A stretch of 64,000 nucleotides of DNA from an uncultured Algibacter sp. GTDB lineage: Bacteria; Bacteroidota; Bacteroidia; Flavobacteriales; Flavobacteriaceae. Shown here piece by piece: positions 16,713-27,100 of the stretch. The number at the start of each line of letters is the position of its first letter. Position 1 is the stretch's first letter. The stretch lies in assembly GCF_947490405.1 (NCBI RefSeq), contig NZ_CANLGU010000003.1, positions 360,165 through 424,164 of the forward strand, given 5' to 3'. Made by a program: the position numbers and the translations under genes. A model generated the notes under the pieces. It had not been told where the DNA came from, did not search any database, and saw only the letters and a program-made list of their open reading frames with translations.

Positions 16713-19568
16713 TTAGTTATTTAGTAGAAGTTTATAGGTTTCAATAGCGTTATTACCTAAATCAATTTTTATATGCTTACCATTTACATCAAGTGTTTTA
16801 ACTTCTTCCTCAATTAGATTCGTTTTAATCACTTTTGAAGCTGCTTTAGGCAAAGTGATTGTTGGCTGACTATTTTTACCGTTAAGTTCTACCAATCTTA
16901 AAACAAGTGCATTATCATCTTCAGCTTTTTTAATGGTACTAACACGCACCATAGGTTCAGAAATATTGAAAAAGCTTTTACTAGACGGTAAAGTACCTGA
17001 GTTGTTTTTCTTGTCTTGTTTTACAACTTGTAATGGGTGGTTTGAACCATTTCCAAATTGATAAGAAATTTTATCATTGGCTTCATGAGATGTTATTGAA
17101 AACTCAAAATGATGATCTCCTGTTTGATGATACCAATTTCCTTCTCCATGACAACTTTTATGTGATGCCATAAGAATACCTTGAAGCACCGTATATTCTA
17201 CCGATTCTCTTGTTGGATCTATCCAATCTGCCAAAGAAACATCCGTAGCTAAGGTTACTTCAAAACCATCTTTTTCTGAAGAAATAAAATTCATTACTTC
17301 TCTTGGATGAATCTCTACAGGTTTTTGATCGTAAGTTCCTCCCCATGCCCATCCGCGTGGTGCTTCTTTCATTTCTGACTTTCCAACTTCTGCAATTGCA
17401 AGAGGTACTTCATATTTAATTGTGGAATCCTCCATATCTAAAGGCAGCATGAATCTAAACTCACGGTTGTGGGTGCCATCCCAGTTTAAAATATCAACTG
17501 AAAAATCGATTTTTTTAATATGGTGATGCACTTTTACATATTGAACAATATCTGCATGTTTAAACTTAACCTTGTTTTTATACTCGGTATAAACTGCCCC
17601 ATCACCTACTATTTCCCAATTTAATATATGTTGACTTGTTTTATTAAAACCGTCCATCTTAGGTTCTGTCATTTGGGTAAACTCCCCTGCACCATTACCA
17701 TCATATTTCATAGTAATAACATCTCCACCTGCAAATCTTGTTGTTTTTACTACTTCCTTATTTAACTTCTTATCAAACAAATACGTTAGACCACCATCCC
17801 CTAATCGTAATGTGTAGAATTGATTACTTAATGCGTTAGGTGATACTGATTTTTTGACCTTAATAGATTTTTTTCCTTTTTTTAAGTAAAATGTAGCATA
17901 TCCTAAAGATGGAATGTTCGGAGCCACAAACTCCAGTGTTCTTTTTCCGTCTCGTTTCGTTATTTGTGAAGCAACAGCTGTTCCGTTGGCATCAACAACG
18001 TAATAATTTGAATTATCCTTTAATTCTACAGCTGCGGTAGTGGTTCTTGCCCAAGAAAGGTCGTTATAAACAACAACGGCGTTGTTACGCTTGGTTTTTA
18101 CATTTTTAGTGATAGATTGAAGTGATTTTTCAATTAATCTATCTGCTTCAGAAGCGGCAAATTCTAATTTAGAACGAAAAATACTATCGGTTATATGTCC
18201 GTTCTTTCCTCCCCAACCATGGTCTGGATAAATGGACTCTTCAAAGGCATTAGAAATTTCTTCTGTTGGATAATCATCAAATGATCCTTTCAAAACCGCA
18301 TCTATTGAAGCAAAAATTTCTGCTGAAGGCAACAAACGTCCTGCTTTTCTTGAAGCAGTAATTGCCTTTGCATGTCCTGGTCCATGAATGTAAGACCATA
18401 TATTTGGTCTTTCTCCAGAAATTGTTTCAAAAACGGCATCTGGTGTTTTTACTTCATTCATTAATGCGGTTACCGTAGAATGCCTTAGTATTGGCATTTT
18501 TACACCTGTTTTCTTTATAATAGCGTTCCATTCAGACACAATATTTCCATAATTTGCAGGTCCTGCTGCATCGTTACTAATTAATATTGCAAAATGAGGT
18601 GGCAGATTACGTTCTTTATAATAGTCGCCCCACATTTTTACTCTTGATTGCAATTTGTGCATCGCCTCAATGGCATCTTGTTCAAAAAGCTTATAAAACA
18701 TAACCGCCCAACCATAATTTCCTGGGCTATATGTTGGTATTGATGAACCATCAGGTGAATACCAATTATAGAAGCCTTCTTTCATCCTAGAAACAAATAA
18801 GTTTTCTACTCCAGATTTTGCCAGTATTTGAGGGAACTGTAATGTTCTACCTGGAACATCTGTATTAAAAGCGGTAACCACATCGTTACCTTCAAAATTC
18901 TTTTTAAGCCAACGTCTTCCAAAATACATTTCGCGAATCAATTGTTCATCGGTTTGCATCCCTTCATAAGGTTGATTATAGGTTGCTCCCCACGTAAATC
19001 TTCCTTCTGTGGAACGTAACATGACCTCTTTTTTTCTACCTGGAAATTCTTCTATAAATTCTTTAAGGTTTAGCGTTTGTTCCATTCCAAAATGAAATCC
19101 TTTGTCGTCCTGCATCATATCTAAGGCAGGTGTAATAATATCGTGTATGCGCTCATGCCTACAATATGCTGGTGTATCCATCCATGCAATATCTTGGTGT
19201 GATGAAGAAATAACATGAAATGTTCCTTCTTTAAAATAGCCCCAATCTGTTGTAACTAAAGGTGTGAATAACTGCTTTGTTGAATTCTTTTTAGACTTGG
19301 CAACAAACGTTATATCTTCTGGCATACCAAAAACCGGCAACCAAAGCCATGCTTTACCTTCTTCTTGTTTTATATTAATAGTTTTTCCGTTTTCAAAAAC
19401 TACTTTTTTAAACAATTGAATGTCTTCGATATCTAGACTGGCTTTAGCCAATAAATTGCCTGTAACCTCTTTATATTCGTAAGGTTCTACATAATTAATG
19501 TTTATAGCTTTTTGTCCAAACGCAAAACCACAAACTAACATCAGTATTAAAATTGAATGTTTTTTCAT
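16713..19568 (-). CDS. GH38 family alpha-mannosidase, secreted
   Basis: A 951-residue protein with a Sec signal peptide (MKKHSILILMLVCGFAFGQ). The GH38 catalytic domain starts near residue 115. HVISSSHQDIAWMDTP carries zinc ligands His124 and Asp126. FNTDVPGRTLQFPQILAKSG holds the predicted nucleophile Asp237. NGHITDSIFRSKLEF supplies a further predicted zinc His. The middle three-helix and C-terminal beta domains fill the rest (QFGNGSNHPLQVV region). It cleaves terminal alpha-mannosides with retention, in the periplasm or at the surface. It is the first gene of an operon reaching uxuA, with a LacI-type operator 25 bases upstream. Confidence 0.9.
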   Translation of the reverse strand: MKKHSILILMLVCGFAFGQKAININYVEPYEYKEVTGNLLAKASLDIEDIQLFKKVVFENGKTINIKQEEGKAWLWLPVFGMPEDITFVAKSKKNSTKQLFTPLVTTDWGYFKEGTFHVISSSHQDIAWMDTPAYCRHERIHDIITPALDMMQDDKGFHFGMEQTLNLKEFIEEFPGRKKEVMLRSTEGRFTWGATYNQPYEGMQTDEQLIREMYFGRRWLKKNFEGNDVVTAFNTDVPGRTLQFPQILAKSGVENLFVSRMKEGFYNWYSPDGSSIPTYSPGNYGWAVMFYKLFEQDAIEAMHKLQSRVKMWGDYYKERNLPPHFAILISNDAAGPANYGNIVSEWNAIIKKTGVKMPILRHSTVTALMNEVKTPDAVFETISGERPNIWSYIHGPGHAKAITASRKAGRLLPSAEIFASIDAVLKGSFDDYPTEEISNAFEESIYPDHGWGGKNGHITDSIFRSKLEFAASEADRLIEKSLQSITKNVKTKRNNAVVVYNDLSWARTTTAAVELKDNSNYYVVDANGTAVASQITKRDGKRTLEFVAPNIPSLGYATFYLKKGKKSIKVKKSVSPNALSNQFYTLRLGDGGLTYLFDKKLNKEVVKTTRFAGGDVITMKYDGNGAGEFTQMTEPKMDGFNKTSQHILNWEIVGDGAVYTEYKNKVKFKHADIVQYVKVHHHIKKIDFSVDILNWDGTHNREFRFMLPLDMEDSTIKYEVPLAIAEVGKSEMKEAPRGWAWGGTYDQKPVEIHPREVMNFISSEKDGFEVTLATDVSLADWIDPTRESVEYTVLQGILMASHKSCHGEGNWYHQTGDHHFEFSITSHEANDKISYQFGNGSNHPLQVVKQDKKNNSGTLPSSKSFFNISEPMVRVSTIKKAEDDNALVLRLVELNGKNSQPTITLPKAASKVIKTNLIEEEVKTLDVNGKHIKIDLGNNAIETYKLLLNN

Positions 19569-19592
19569 TATTACTTATTTTATTTTTTCTTT

Positions 19593-19610
19593 ACTAAATC
19601 GGTTTAGTTA
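19593..19610 (-). promoter_or_regulatory. LacI-type operator upstream of the GH38 operon
   Basis: On the minus strand it reads TAACTAAACCGATTTAGT, identical to the site at 20668-20685 but in opposite orientation. The core TAAACCGATTTA is a near-perfect palindrome with the central CG typical of LacI-family sites. It lies 25 bases before the GH38 start codon. A TTTG 19 bases upstream of TAGTAAAG suggests that it overlaps the promoter. Confidence 0.8.
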
Positions 19611-19636
19611 TTGATCAAAAAAAGTATTGTTAGCCA

Positions 19637-20668
19637 TTATAGTTGACCACAAGACCCTCTAATTTCAAGTTTAGTTTCCAATACTCTGGTTTCAGTTTTT
19701 TTAAGGGTTGTTCCATTTATCTTATTTAATAATATTTTTACTGCTGCACTCCCTATTTCATTAGTAGGTTGAATTACTGATGTAATTGGTGGCTCTACAA
19801 TATCAAAAGCACTTAACTCATCAAAACTTACAATAGCCACGTCTTTTGGTACATTTATAGCTAACTTTTTAAGTACCCTTAAGCCTTGAGAAGCCAAATA
19901 ATGTGTTGAAAACACAATGGCATCAACTGGATCTTTGGCTAATACTAAACCTACCAACGCGTTTTCTATTTCCTTAAAATACGATTCACGTTCAATTTCT
20001 ACTATATAGGATTCTTCAGACTTTATGTTAAATTGAGTCAAGGCATCTTTATAACCTTGTAATCTTTGTGCAATGGGTTCTAAACCTGGTTTTAATGTTA
20101 TTAATCCTATTCGTTTTCTTCCTAAATTAAGAAGATGCTCTGTAATTTTTTTTGTTCCTAAATAATTGTCTACCACAACATAATCTGTATCCTTATCTGG
20201 ATAATACCTATCAAACAAAACAAAAGGAAATTTCTCTTTTTTTAAAAAATCGATTTCTTTTTGATTCTGCTGTGTAGATGCTATAATTAGTCCATCTACT
20301 TGTCTATTTAACATAGAGTGTATCAATTTTCCTTCCTTTTTTGGGTCTTCATAAGAACTACTAAAAAGTACCGTGTACCCTTGTTCTTGAGCTTCCCTTT
20401 CTATTATTCCAGCTACTTTAGAGTAAAATGTATCTGAAATATTTGGTATAATTAATCCAATAGTTTCACTCTTTCCTATACTTAATCCTCGTGCTAACTG
20501 ATTTGGTACGTAATCATTTTTCTTAGCATAGTCTTTTATTCTTTTTTGGGTATCTGCACTAATTTTATTTTCATTACCCTTATTGTTAAGTACAAGCGAT
20601 ACTGTTGTTTTGGAAATGTTTAAATCATTAGCAATATCTTTTAAAGAATATTTTTTGCCACTCTTCAT
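19637..20668 (-). CDS. LacI-family transcriptional regulator
   Basis: A 343-residue repressor of the LacI/GalR family. The N-terminal helix-turn-helix is SLKDIANDLNISKTTVSLVL, with the hinge helix VPNQLARGLS near residues 55-64. The periplasmic-binding-type ligand domain follows (IGLIIPNISDTFYSKVAGII, QVDGLIIAST, IGLITLKPGLEPIAQRLQGY, AIVSFDEL). It binds a sugar or sugar-phosphate effector and controls nearby genes. Two identical 18-bp operator sites flank it, one touching its own start codon and one before the GH38 operon. It most likely represses both itself and the operon. Confidence 0.93.
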   Translation of the reverse strand: MKSGKKYSLKDIANDLNISKTTVSLVLNNKGNENKISADTQKRIKDYAKKNDYVPNQLARGLSIGKSETIGLIIPNISDTFYSKVAGIIEREAQEQGYTVLFSSSYEDPKKEGKLIHSMLNRQVDGLIIASTQQNQKEIDFLKKEKFPFVLFDRYYPDKDTDYVVVDNYLGTKKITEHLLNLGRKRIGLITLKPGLEPIAQRLQGYKDALTQFNIKSEESYIVEIERESYFKEIENALVGLVLAKDPVDAIVFSTHYLASQGLRVLKKLAINVPKDVAIVSFDELSAFDIVEPPITSVIQPTNEIGSAAVKILLNKINGTTLKKTETRVLETKLEIRGSCGQL

Positions 20669-20685
20669 AACTAAACCGATTTAGT
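20668..20685 (+). promoter_or_regulatory. LacI-type operator at the lacI-family gene start
   Basis: TAACTAAACCGATTTAGT, the same 18-mer as the one before the GH38 gene. It begins at the last base of the start codon complement, so it covers the untranslated leader and points to autorepression. Confidence 0.78.
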
Positions 20686-20704
20686 CGCTAAAATATAAAA
20701 AAGA

Positions 20705-22618
20705 CTAGTTACTCCCAAGAACTTTATAATTTTTAATTTCTTCTATTCGTTTTAAAGTTTGTTTTGGTTTATAATGCATTCTTATTCGCCAAATTAATTC
20801 CTCTACATTTACTATTTTAAATACTTTATCTAATTTATTTATATTGAGTTTTGCTGCTCCTGCTCCAATAATTCCTCCTAATTGATTTTCATCTATAGCA
20901 TTACTAGAGGCTCCTATATCTGTAAATCTACTCCATGCATGTATAGAAATTAGACTAAATGGATTTTCTGTTTTTTCTGAATTCAATTTTTTAGCAATGT
21001 GTGTTGGGTTTCCCTCGTATTGAGTATTAGTGTCTCCAAAATTCCAGATAGCATATTTTACACAAACTACAGGAATATGATACCCTTTAGTATTGGTAAC
21101 CCACATAATGTTTCCTTCTCCTCCTGCATAAGGAGAATATTGAACTGCTACAATACCTTCTAACTTATCGTTTGCATTAACATAGGTTTGATATGCTTCC
21201 ATAGCTGACTGAGAGCGAACATCTTTTGCCATTAATGCTAAAATTTTTGCATTACGCTGTTTCATGTGAGTAGCTATATTTTTAGCTATTCGATTTAAGT
21301 TTTTAGTTCTGTCTGCCTTTTTTCCGTATAAATCAGCATAATTGTAGCCTCCACCAAAAGTTTGTATAATAGACATTTCTGGGGCTTGTTTTTCTAGAAG
21401 TAATTGTAACATTTCAGGGGCCATCATAGATAAGTTATCTATAGGTAAACCAAAACCCATTTTTGTTGCTTTTGCATCTGGATGGGTATAATAATTATCT
21501 GAATAAAAACCATTAAACATCCATTGCACATTATCGCCATCAGACAAATAATAAGACACGTATTTTCTACCTTCTTCTTTAAAATTAATAGTACTAGGGT
21601 CTAGTACTTTTACACTTCCTTTTTGCCTGTTTTTGTAGTTTAATGATGCCAAACTTGTATTGTATACCCAGTCGGCAGGCATCATAATATGTCCGTATTC
21701 AGAAACCTTATCTACAAACAAATCTTCTGAAACATCTTGTTCCCAACCATAAATAGGCGCTCCTGGAACCAACCATTTTAAAATCTCTTCAAATAATGCT
21801 ACATTTTGTCCAGATTTAGAATTATTGTATTCCTTATTCAAATTAATAGCAAATAAATTATTTTTTATTGCCAATTCTCTTAATTCTCCAGTTGCTACTG
21901 GCATTATTACCAACGCTTTATTACTACAATTATCTTTAAATTCTTTCCATGCATCTATAGTACTTTTTTTAGATGCATCATATGTCATTTTATAACCTGA
22001 TTTTTCAAAAAAACCTCTATCTCTTACATCTACAATTATAGAATTATACACATGTGAAGCTACTGTAGCTACCATATTACTTTCTGGATTGTTTTCTACA
22101 TCTGTTAAAACATAACCATCAAACAAGTTTTTTATACTAAGCTTTACTCCATTTTTATCTTGATACGATTTGGTTGCTAATTCAATTCCTGTTTGCATAC
22201 CTTGCTCTTCTACCCCACTATTCTCTAGTGTTTCTTTTATTAAACGATAAGATTTTTTACCACTATAATCGTGTAACCATACTGCAATTTCGCTTTTTTC
22301 TTCATCTACAGCTCTATTCGTTAATCCAGCAATAGACTGACAAAGTAAATGGTACTGCAATCCTTTTGTTAGTTCTTTATGCCCTAACTCATTCTTATTT
22401 ATTTTTGGCACTACTTCTGAACAACTCCAATACCGTTTTGGTTTTACCTTCATTTCTAAATGCCAATATTGTCCTTCGTCTTTAAAAGTCTCTTTGTTTT
22501 CTGCATAATAGTTAACCTGTTCTTTATGTTTCTTATTTCCTGTATCACAAGCTTGAAAAAAGACAATACACATAACTAAAATATGTAGTGTACTTATGTA
22601 GTTTCTTTTTAAAAACAT
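20705..22618 (-). CDS. GxGYxYP-domain lipoprotein, putative glycoside hydrolase
   Basis: A 637-residue lipoprotein with lipobox FFQAC (Cys24). It resembles the GxGYxYP family of presumed carbohydrate-active proteins of Bacteroidota: YVSYYLSDGDNVQWMFNGFY near residue 360, IQTFGGGYNYADLYGKK as the naming motif (with Ala in place of the final Pro), and MPADWVYNTSLASL. The family is fused to or found near glycosidases and may have hydrolase activity, but its substrate is not established to my knowledge. It is probably outer-membrane anchored or periplasmic. The gene lies between the FucP-like permease and the LacI regulator and probably belongs to the same regulon. Confidence 0.7.
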   Translation of the reverse strand: MFLKRNYISTLHILVMCIVFFQACDTGNKKHKEQVNYYAENKETFKDEGQYWHLEMKVKPKRYWSCSEVVPKINKNELGHKELTKGLQYHLLCQSIAGLTNRAVDEEKSEIAVWLHDYSGKKSYRLIKETLENSGVEEQGMQTGIELATKSYQDKNGVKLSIKNLFDGYVLTDVENNPESNMVATVASHVYNSIIVDVRDRGFFEKSGYKMTYDASKKSTIDAWKEFKDNCSNKALVIMPVATGELRELAIKNNLFAINLNKEYNNSKSGQNVALFEEILKWLVPGAPIYGWEQDVSEDLFVDKVSEYGHIMMPADWVYNTSLASLNYKNRQKGSVKVLDPSTINFKEEGRKYVSYYLSDGDNVQWMFNGFYSDNYYTHPDAKATKMGFGLPIDNLSMMAPEMLQLLLEKQAPEMSIIQTFGGGYNYADLYGKKADRTKNLNRIAKNIATHMKQRNAKILALMAKDVRSQSAMEAYQTYVNANDKLEGIVAVQYSPYAGGEGNIMWVTNTKGYHIPVVCVKYAIWNFGDTNTQYEGNPTHIAKKLNSEKTENPFSLISIHAWSRFTDIGASSNAIDENQLGGIIGAGAAKLNINKLDKVFKIVNVEELIWRIRMHYKPKQTLKRIEEIKNYKVLGSN

Positions 22619-22684
22619 TGTTTAGGTTTAAAACTTAATAATTGGATAAAATCGTTTTCGTTCTTAAAACTATTTCCAATAAAT

Positions 22685-23986
22685 TTAAATACTTGACTTG
22701 CTAACTGAATGTCCGTACCAAGTAATATACAAGAAGCAAAGAAGTGGTAGTATAAAAGAAAAAGATACTTCAGAGACACCTAATATTTTTATATCTGCTA
22801 CGCCATTACCACCTAAATCTATAATCATACCTTGTAGTTTAGGCATCAAAGCGCCTCCCACAATTGCCATTACTAAACCTGCAGATCCTACTTTAGATTG
22901 TTCTTCGGTTAAATCTTTTAGAGCGATGCCATAAATTGTTGGAAACATTAAAGACATACAAAAAGACACACCAACTAAAGCATATAAACCAATAATACCT
23001 TTTATGAAGATAGTTCCTAAAACAAAACACATCGCTAATATGGCAAATAACATAAGTAACTTACCAGAACCAATAAACCTTAACATGTAAGTACCAATAG
23101 CTCTACCAAAGGTGAATAGTATAAAAGCAGCCATTTGATAATATCCTGCTGTTACACTATCCATACCAATAGCTTCTGCATATTGATAAATATAAGTCCA
23201 ACACATTATTTGTGCTCCTACATAAAATATTTGCGCTAAAACGCCCAAAACATACTTGTTATTCTTAGCTAAATTGGCAAATGTGTCTCCAATACTGGGC
23301 ATAGCTCCTTCTGCTTTAGATTGTGGCATTTTAGCTACTAAAAACAAAATAAAAATCCCGACAAGAACAAGTCCTAGAATAACATAAGGGTTTCGAATAA
23401 CTAGCAAGTCTGATGTTTTTATTAGAATTTTAGAGGCTTCATCTAAAGCACTAAAGTTTTCTACATCATCAGATTTTAAGTTTTTAAGCACAAATTGCTG
23501 TGCAACAAACAACCCTAGTATTAAACCTACAGGATTAAAAGCTTGTGCTAAATTTAATCGTTGTGTAGCTGTTTCTTTTGGTCCCATTGCCAGAGCATAA
23601 GGGTTCGCAGCGGTTTCTAAAAATGCCAACCCAAAAGTTAGTACATAAAGCCCTAAACAAAAAAACCAAAACTGCTCTGTTGTAGCAGCTGGATAAAATA
23701 ATAAAGCACCTACAGCGTATAAACCTAAACCAATTAGAATTCCTGTTTTATAAGAATACTTTCTCATAAACATTGCTGCTGGTAAAGCCATACAGAAATA
23801 ACCTCCATAAAATGCCATTTGAACCCATGCAGCTTGAGAATTAGATAGTTCTAACACCTTTTTGAATGCTTGTACCATGGGATCTGTTACAGCATTTGCA
23901 AATCCCCAAAGCGCAAATAATGAAGTAACCAGAATAAATGGTATTAACATGTTTTTGGGCACTATAGATGTCTTACTTTTATTCAT
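22685..23986 (-). CDS. MFS sugar permease of the FucP/GluP type
   Basis: A 433-residue transporter with 12 predicted helices. It resembles the fucose:proton symporter family: TSLFALWGFANAVTDPMVQA, YGGYFCMALPAAMFMRKYSYK and FLETAANPYALAMGPKETAT (the FLETAANPY block is a hallmark). The C-terminal half has SFCMSLMFPTIYGIALKDL and a block ending in IVGGALMPKLQG. Members import L-fucose, glucose, galactose or mannose with protons. The substrate here is not decided; with GH38, GH92 and ManA nearby, mannose is a reasonable guess. It is first in the unit that continues with the GxGYxYP gene and the LacI regulator. Confidence 0.9.
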   Translation of the reverse strand: MNKSKTSIVPKNMLIPFILVTSLFALWGFANAVTDPMVQAFKKVLELSNSQAAWVQMAFYGGYFCMALPAAMFMRKYSYKTGILIGLGLYAVGALLFYPAATTEQFWFFCLGLYVLTFGLAFLETAANPYALAMGPKETATQRLNLAQAFNPVGLILGLFVAQQFVLKNLKSDDVENFSALDEASKILIKTSDLLVIRNPYVILGLVLVGIFILFLVAKMPQSKAEGAMPSIGDTFANLAKNNKYVLGVLAQIFYVGAQIMCWTYIYQYAEAIGMDSVTAGYYQMAAFILFTFGRAIGTYMLRFIGSGKLLMLFAILAMCFVLGTIFIKGIIGLYALVGVSFCMSLMFPTIYGIALKDLTEEQSKVGSAGLVMAIVGGALMPKLQGMIIDLGGNGVADIKILGVSEVSFSFILPLLCFLYITWYGHSVSKSSI

Positions 23987-24149
23987 AATTTGGATTATTG
24001 TTTTATTTTTAATATTCCTAATAACTACAAATATCAGAAGTACAATGCTTTTTTATACAGACATTTTAATCAAATTCATGGATTTATTAATACTTAAATA
24101 ACTCTAATTCAAATAAGTAAGAAAAAAAATAAAACATACTTGTTTACTC

Positions 24150-27100
24150 TTACTTAATAAGCTTACTTGGTGCGTAACCAAACTGTTTTTTAAAAACTCT
24201 ACTAAAATATAATGGGTCATTAAATCCAACCATATCTGAAACTTCAGATACATTATAGTTTTTGGTTTTTAAAAGTTCTGCTGATTTTTTTAAGCGGATG
24301 GTCCTTATAAATTCATTGGGAGATAAATCTGTAAGTTGTTTTATTTTTCTATATAGTTTAGAAGAGCTCATTGCCATTTCTTCAGAGATAAAACTTGGAG
24401 ACAAATTAGGCTTATTTAAATTAGTTTCAATAACCTCTTTAATTTTAGATACCAAATCGATATCAATTTGAGAATGTGCCAAGGTCATAACATCACTTTC
24501 TGCAACTCCTGAAAATCGTTGTTTTAAATCAAAATGAATTTTTATAACATTGTCTATTCTCGATTTTAATAAGGTAGGGTCAAAAGGTTTTACTAAATAA
24601 CCGTCTACTCCAATTTTATAACCTTTAATTCTATTTTCATTCTCTGCCAAGGCAGTAAGTAAAATTACTGCAACGTGACTTATATTTTCATCACTTTTTA
24701 AAGCTTCCACAAATTTAAAACCATCCATAATGGGCATCATAACATCTACCACACACAAAGCAGGTTTTATCTTTTTACATATTTCTAAACCTTCTTTTCC
24801 ATTTTCTGCTTCATAAACTGTATAAAATTCAGATAAATAGCCTACTACATATTTTCGAAGTTCAGAGTTGTCTTCTATTATTAAAATTTTATGTTTAATA
24901 TTTGTATTTAAACTTGAACTTGTATTACCTGTTTTACTTAAAGCTAAAGGTGCCTCAATTATGATTTCATTTGTCCCTTTCTGAATGTCTTCATTATCTA
25001 ATTCTTGAATTTCATCTATTGTAAACGCATTTTTATAAACAGGTAATTCTATGGTAAAAACACTTCCTTTTTTTGTAGCACTTTCTACCTTTATAGCACC
25101 TTTATGAATTTCGACTAGAGCTTTAACTAAGGAAAGGCCTATACCTGTTCCAGTGGTACTTTTCATACTGTTTTTAGCTTGGTAAAATCTTGAAAATATT
25201 TTCTCCTGACTTTCAAGCGGAATACCAATACCGTCGTCACTAACTTCAATGATTAAGGATTTCTTTTTTTTGCCTCCAATACCAATAAATAAATCTACAT
25301 TCCCATGATTGTTTGTAAACTTCATGGCGTTTGACAAGAGATTGTAAAGTATTTTATTCAACTTATCTATATCTACCCAACATATAATTGAATCATCCTC
25401 GGTATTAAAATTGAAGTTTATATCTTTAGATTGTGCTAGTTCTATAAAAGAATAAAAAATACTTTTAGTACTCTGTATAACATCAACTTCAGAAACTTTT
25501 AATTTTAATTCTCCTGTTTCTGCTCTTCTAAAATCAAGTATTTGATTTACCAATCTTAAAAGTCTGTTGGCATTTTGATGAATTAGTCCAATTTTATGTT
25601 TCGATTGATGCTCTTCATCTTGTGATTTTAACAATTGCTTTGCAGGACCTAAAATAAGCGTTAATGGTGTACGCAGCTCATGAGAAATGTTTGTAAAAAA
25701 ACGTAACTTTTCGTTATTCAATTTCTCATCTCGTTCTCTTTTAACCTTTTCAAGCAAAAGTTCTTGCTTTAATTTAATACGATATTTTATTTGTTTTCTT
25801 AAAAAATAAATTAAAATTGAAAGTACTATTAGTACCAAAATAAAAAACTGATATGTTAACCAAAAAGGAGAAGATATGGTTATTTTATATGTAGATACTT
25901 CGCTCCAATAACCATTATTATTTGAACCTTTTACCTTTAGAATATAATTCCCTGGATATAAATTTGTGTATTGAATAGTTCTTGCATTGCTTGGAGTAAT
26001 ATTCCAAGTATCATCAAAACCTTCTAGTTTATATTCATATGTATTTAAACGTTCATTGGCATAAGACGGTATTGTAAACTTTATTGAAAAATTGCGATTT
26101 CGATATTTTAATTCAACTGAATTATTATAATTTAAATCTTTATTAAGAACTATTTGATCATCAATTTCAATGCCTGGTAATACTTCTTTATTTTGTATTT
26201 TAAATTCTGTTATTAAAGGTTGAGGGGCATTTGTATTTTCCTTTATATCAATGGGAGAAAAATAGATAATATTCTTATCTCCACCTATATAAATTCTAGT
26301 ATTATCATATTGTAAAAAACCACGTTTATTAATAAGATTAGAACGCACACCGTTATTAATATGAAATGATCTGTATTCGTTTTTTTCAGGAACATATTTT
26401 ACAATTTTATTGTAGTTCATGTTTAGCCATAAACAACCGTGAACATCAGTAGTCATGTCTGTTATCCAACTATTTTTTAATTCAACAGGGTCTTCTTTTA
26501 CAAAAAAATCATCTCTTGAAGTATCGTAGAAATTGAGCCCCTTTCTTGTTCCAGCCCATACTGTCCCCTTGCTGTCAATAATAATATCTTTTACTTTATT
26601 ACTAGATAATCTTCTTTTATTTTCTTCAGATTTATAATGTCTTGTTTCTTTGTTAACGATATTATATTTAATAATACCTTCTTCTGTAGCCAGCCATAAA
26701 ACATTTTCGCTATCTGGAACAATTTTATTGATGTCTTGCATGGCATTTAGTTCTGGATTAATTTTAGAAAACGTTTTTCTATTTAAATCGTATTCCATTA
26801 AACCTTCACCCACAGAGCCTATTAATAATCTTGTGTTAGATATCTTATAAAAGGTTGATATTGGGGATGATTTAAAACCAACATCTAATTCTTTGAGTTT
26901 GTTTGTTTTTATGTTATAGTTCAGAACTTTTCCATTCCATAATCCAATAAAAAAATCAACATTATTAGTTGTATAAATACTACTAATTTTTTTATATTTT
27001 TTTAGTATTTGGCTAAATCGATTTCCATCTTTAATGTATAATCCATTAGAGTGAGTTCCTGCTAAAACTTTATTATTATATGTTTTTGCAAAGCAACTTA

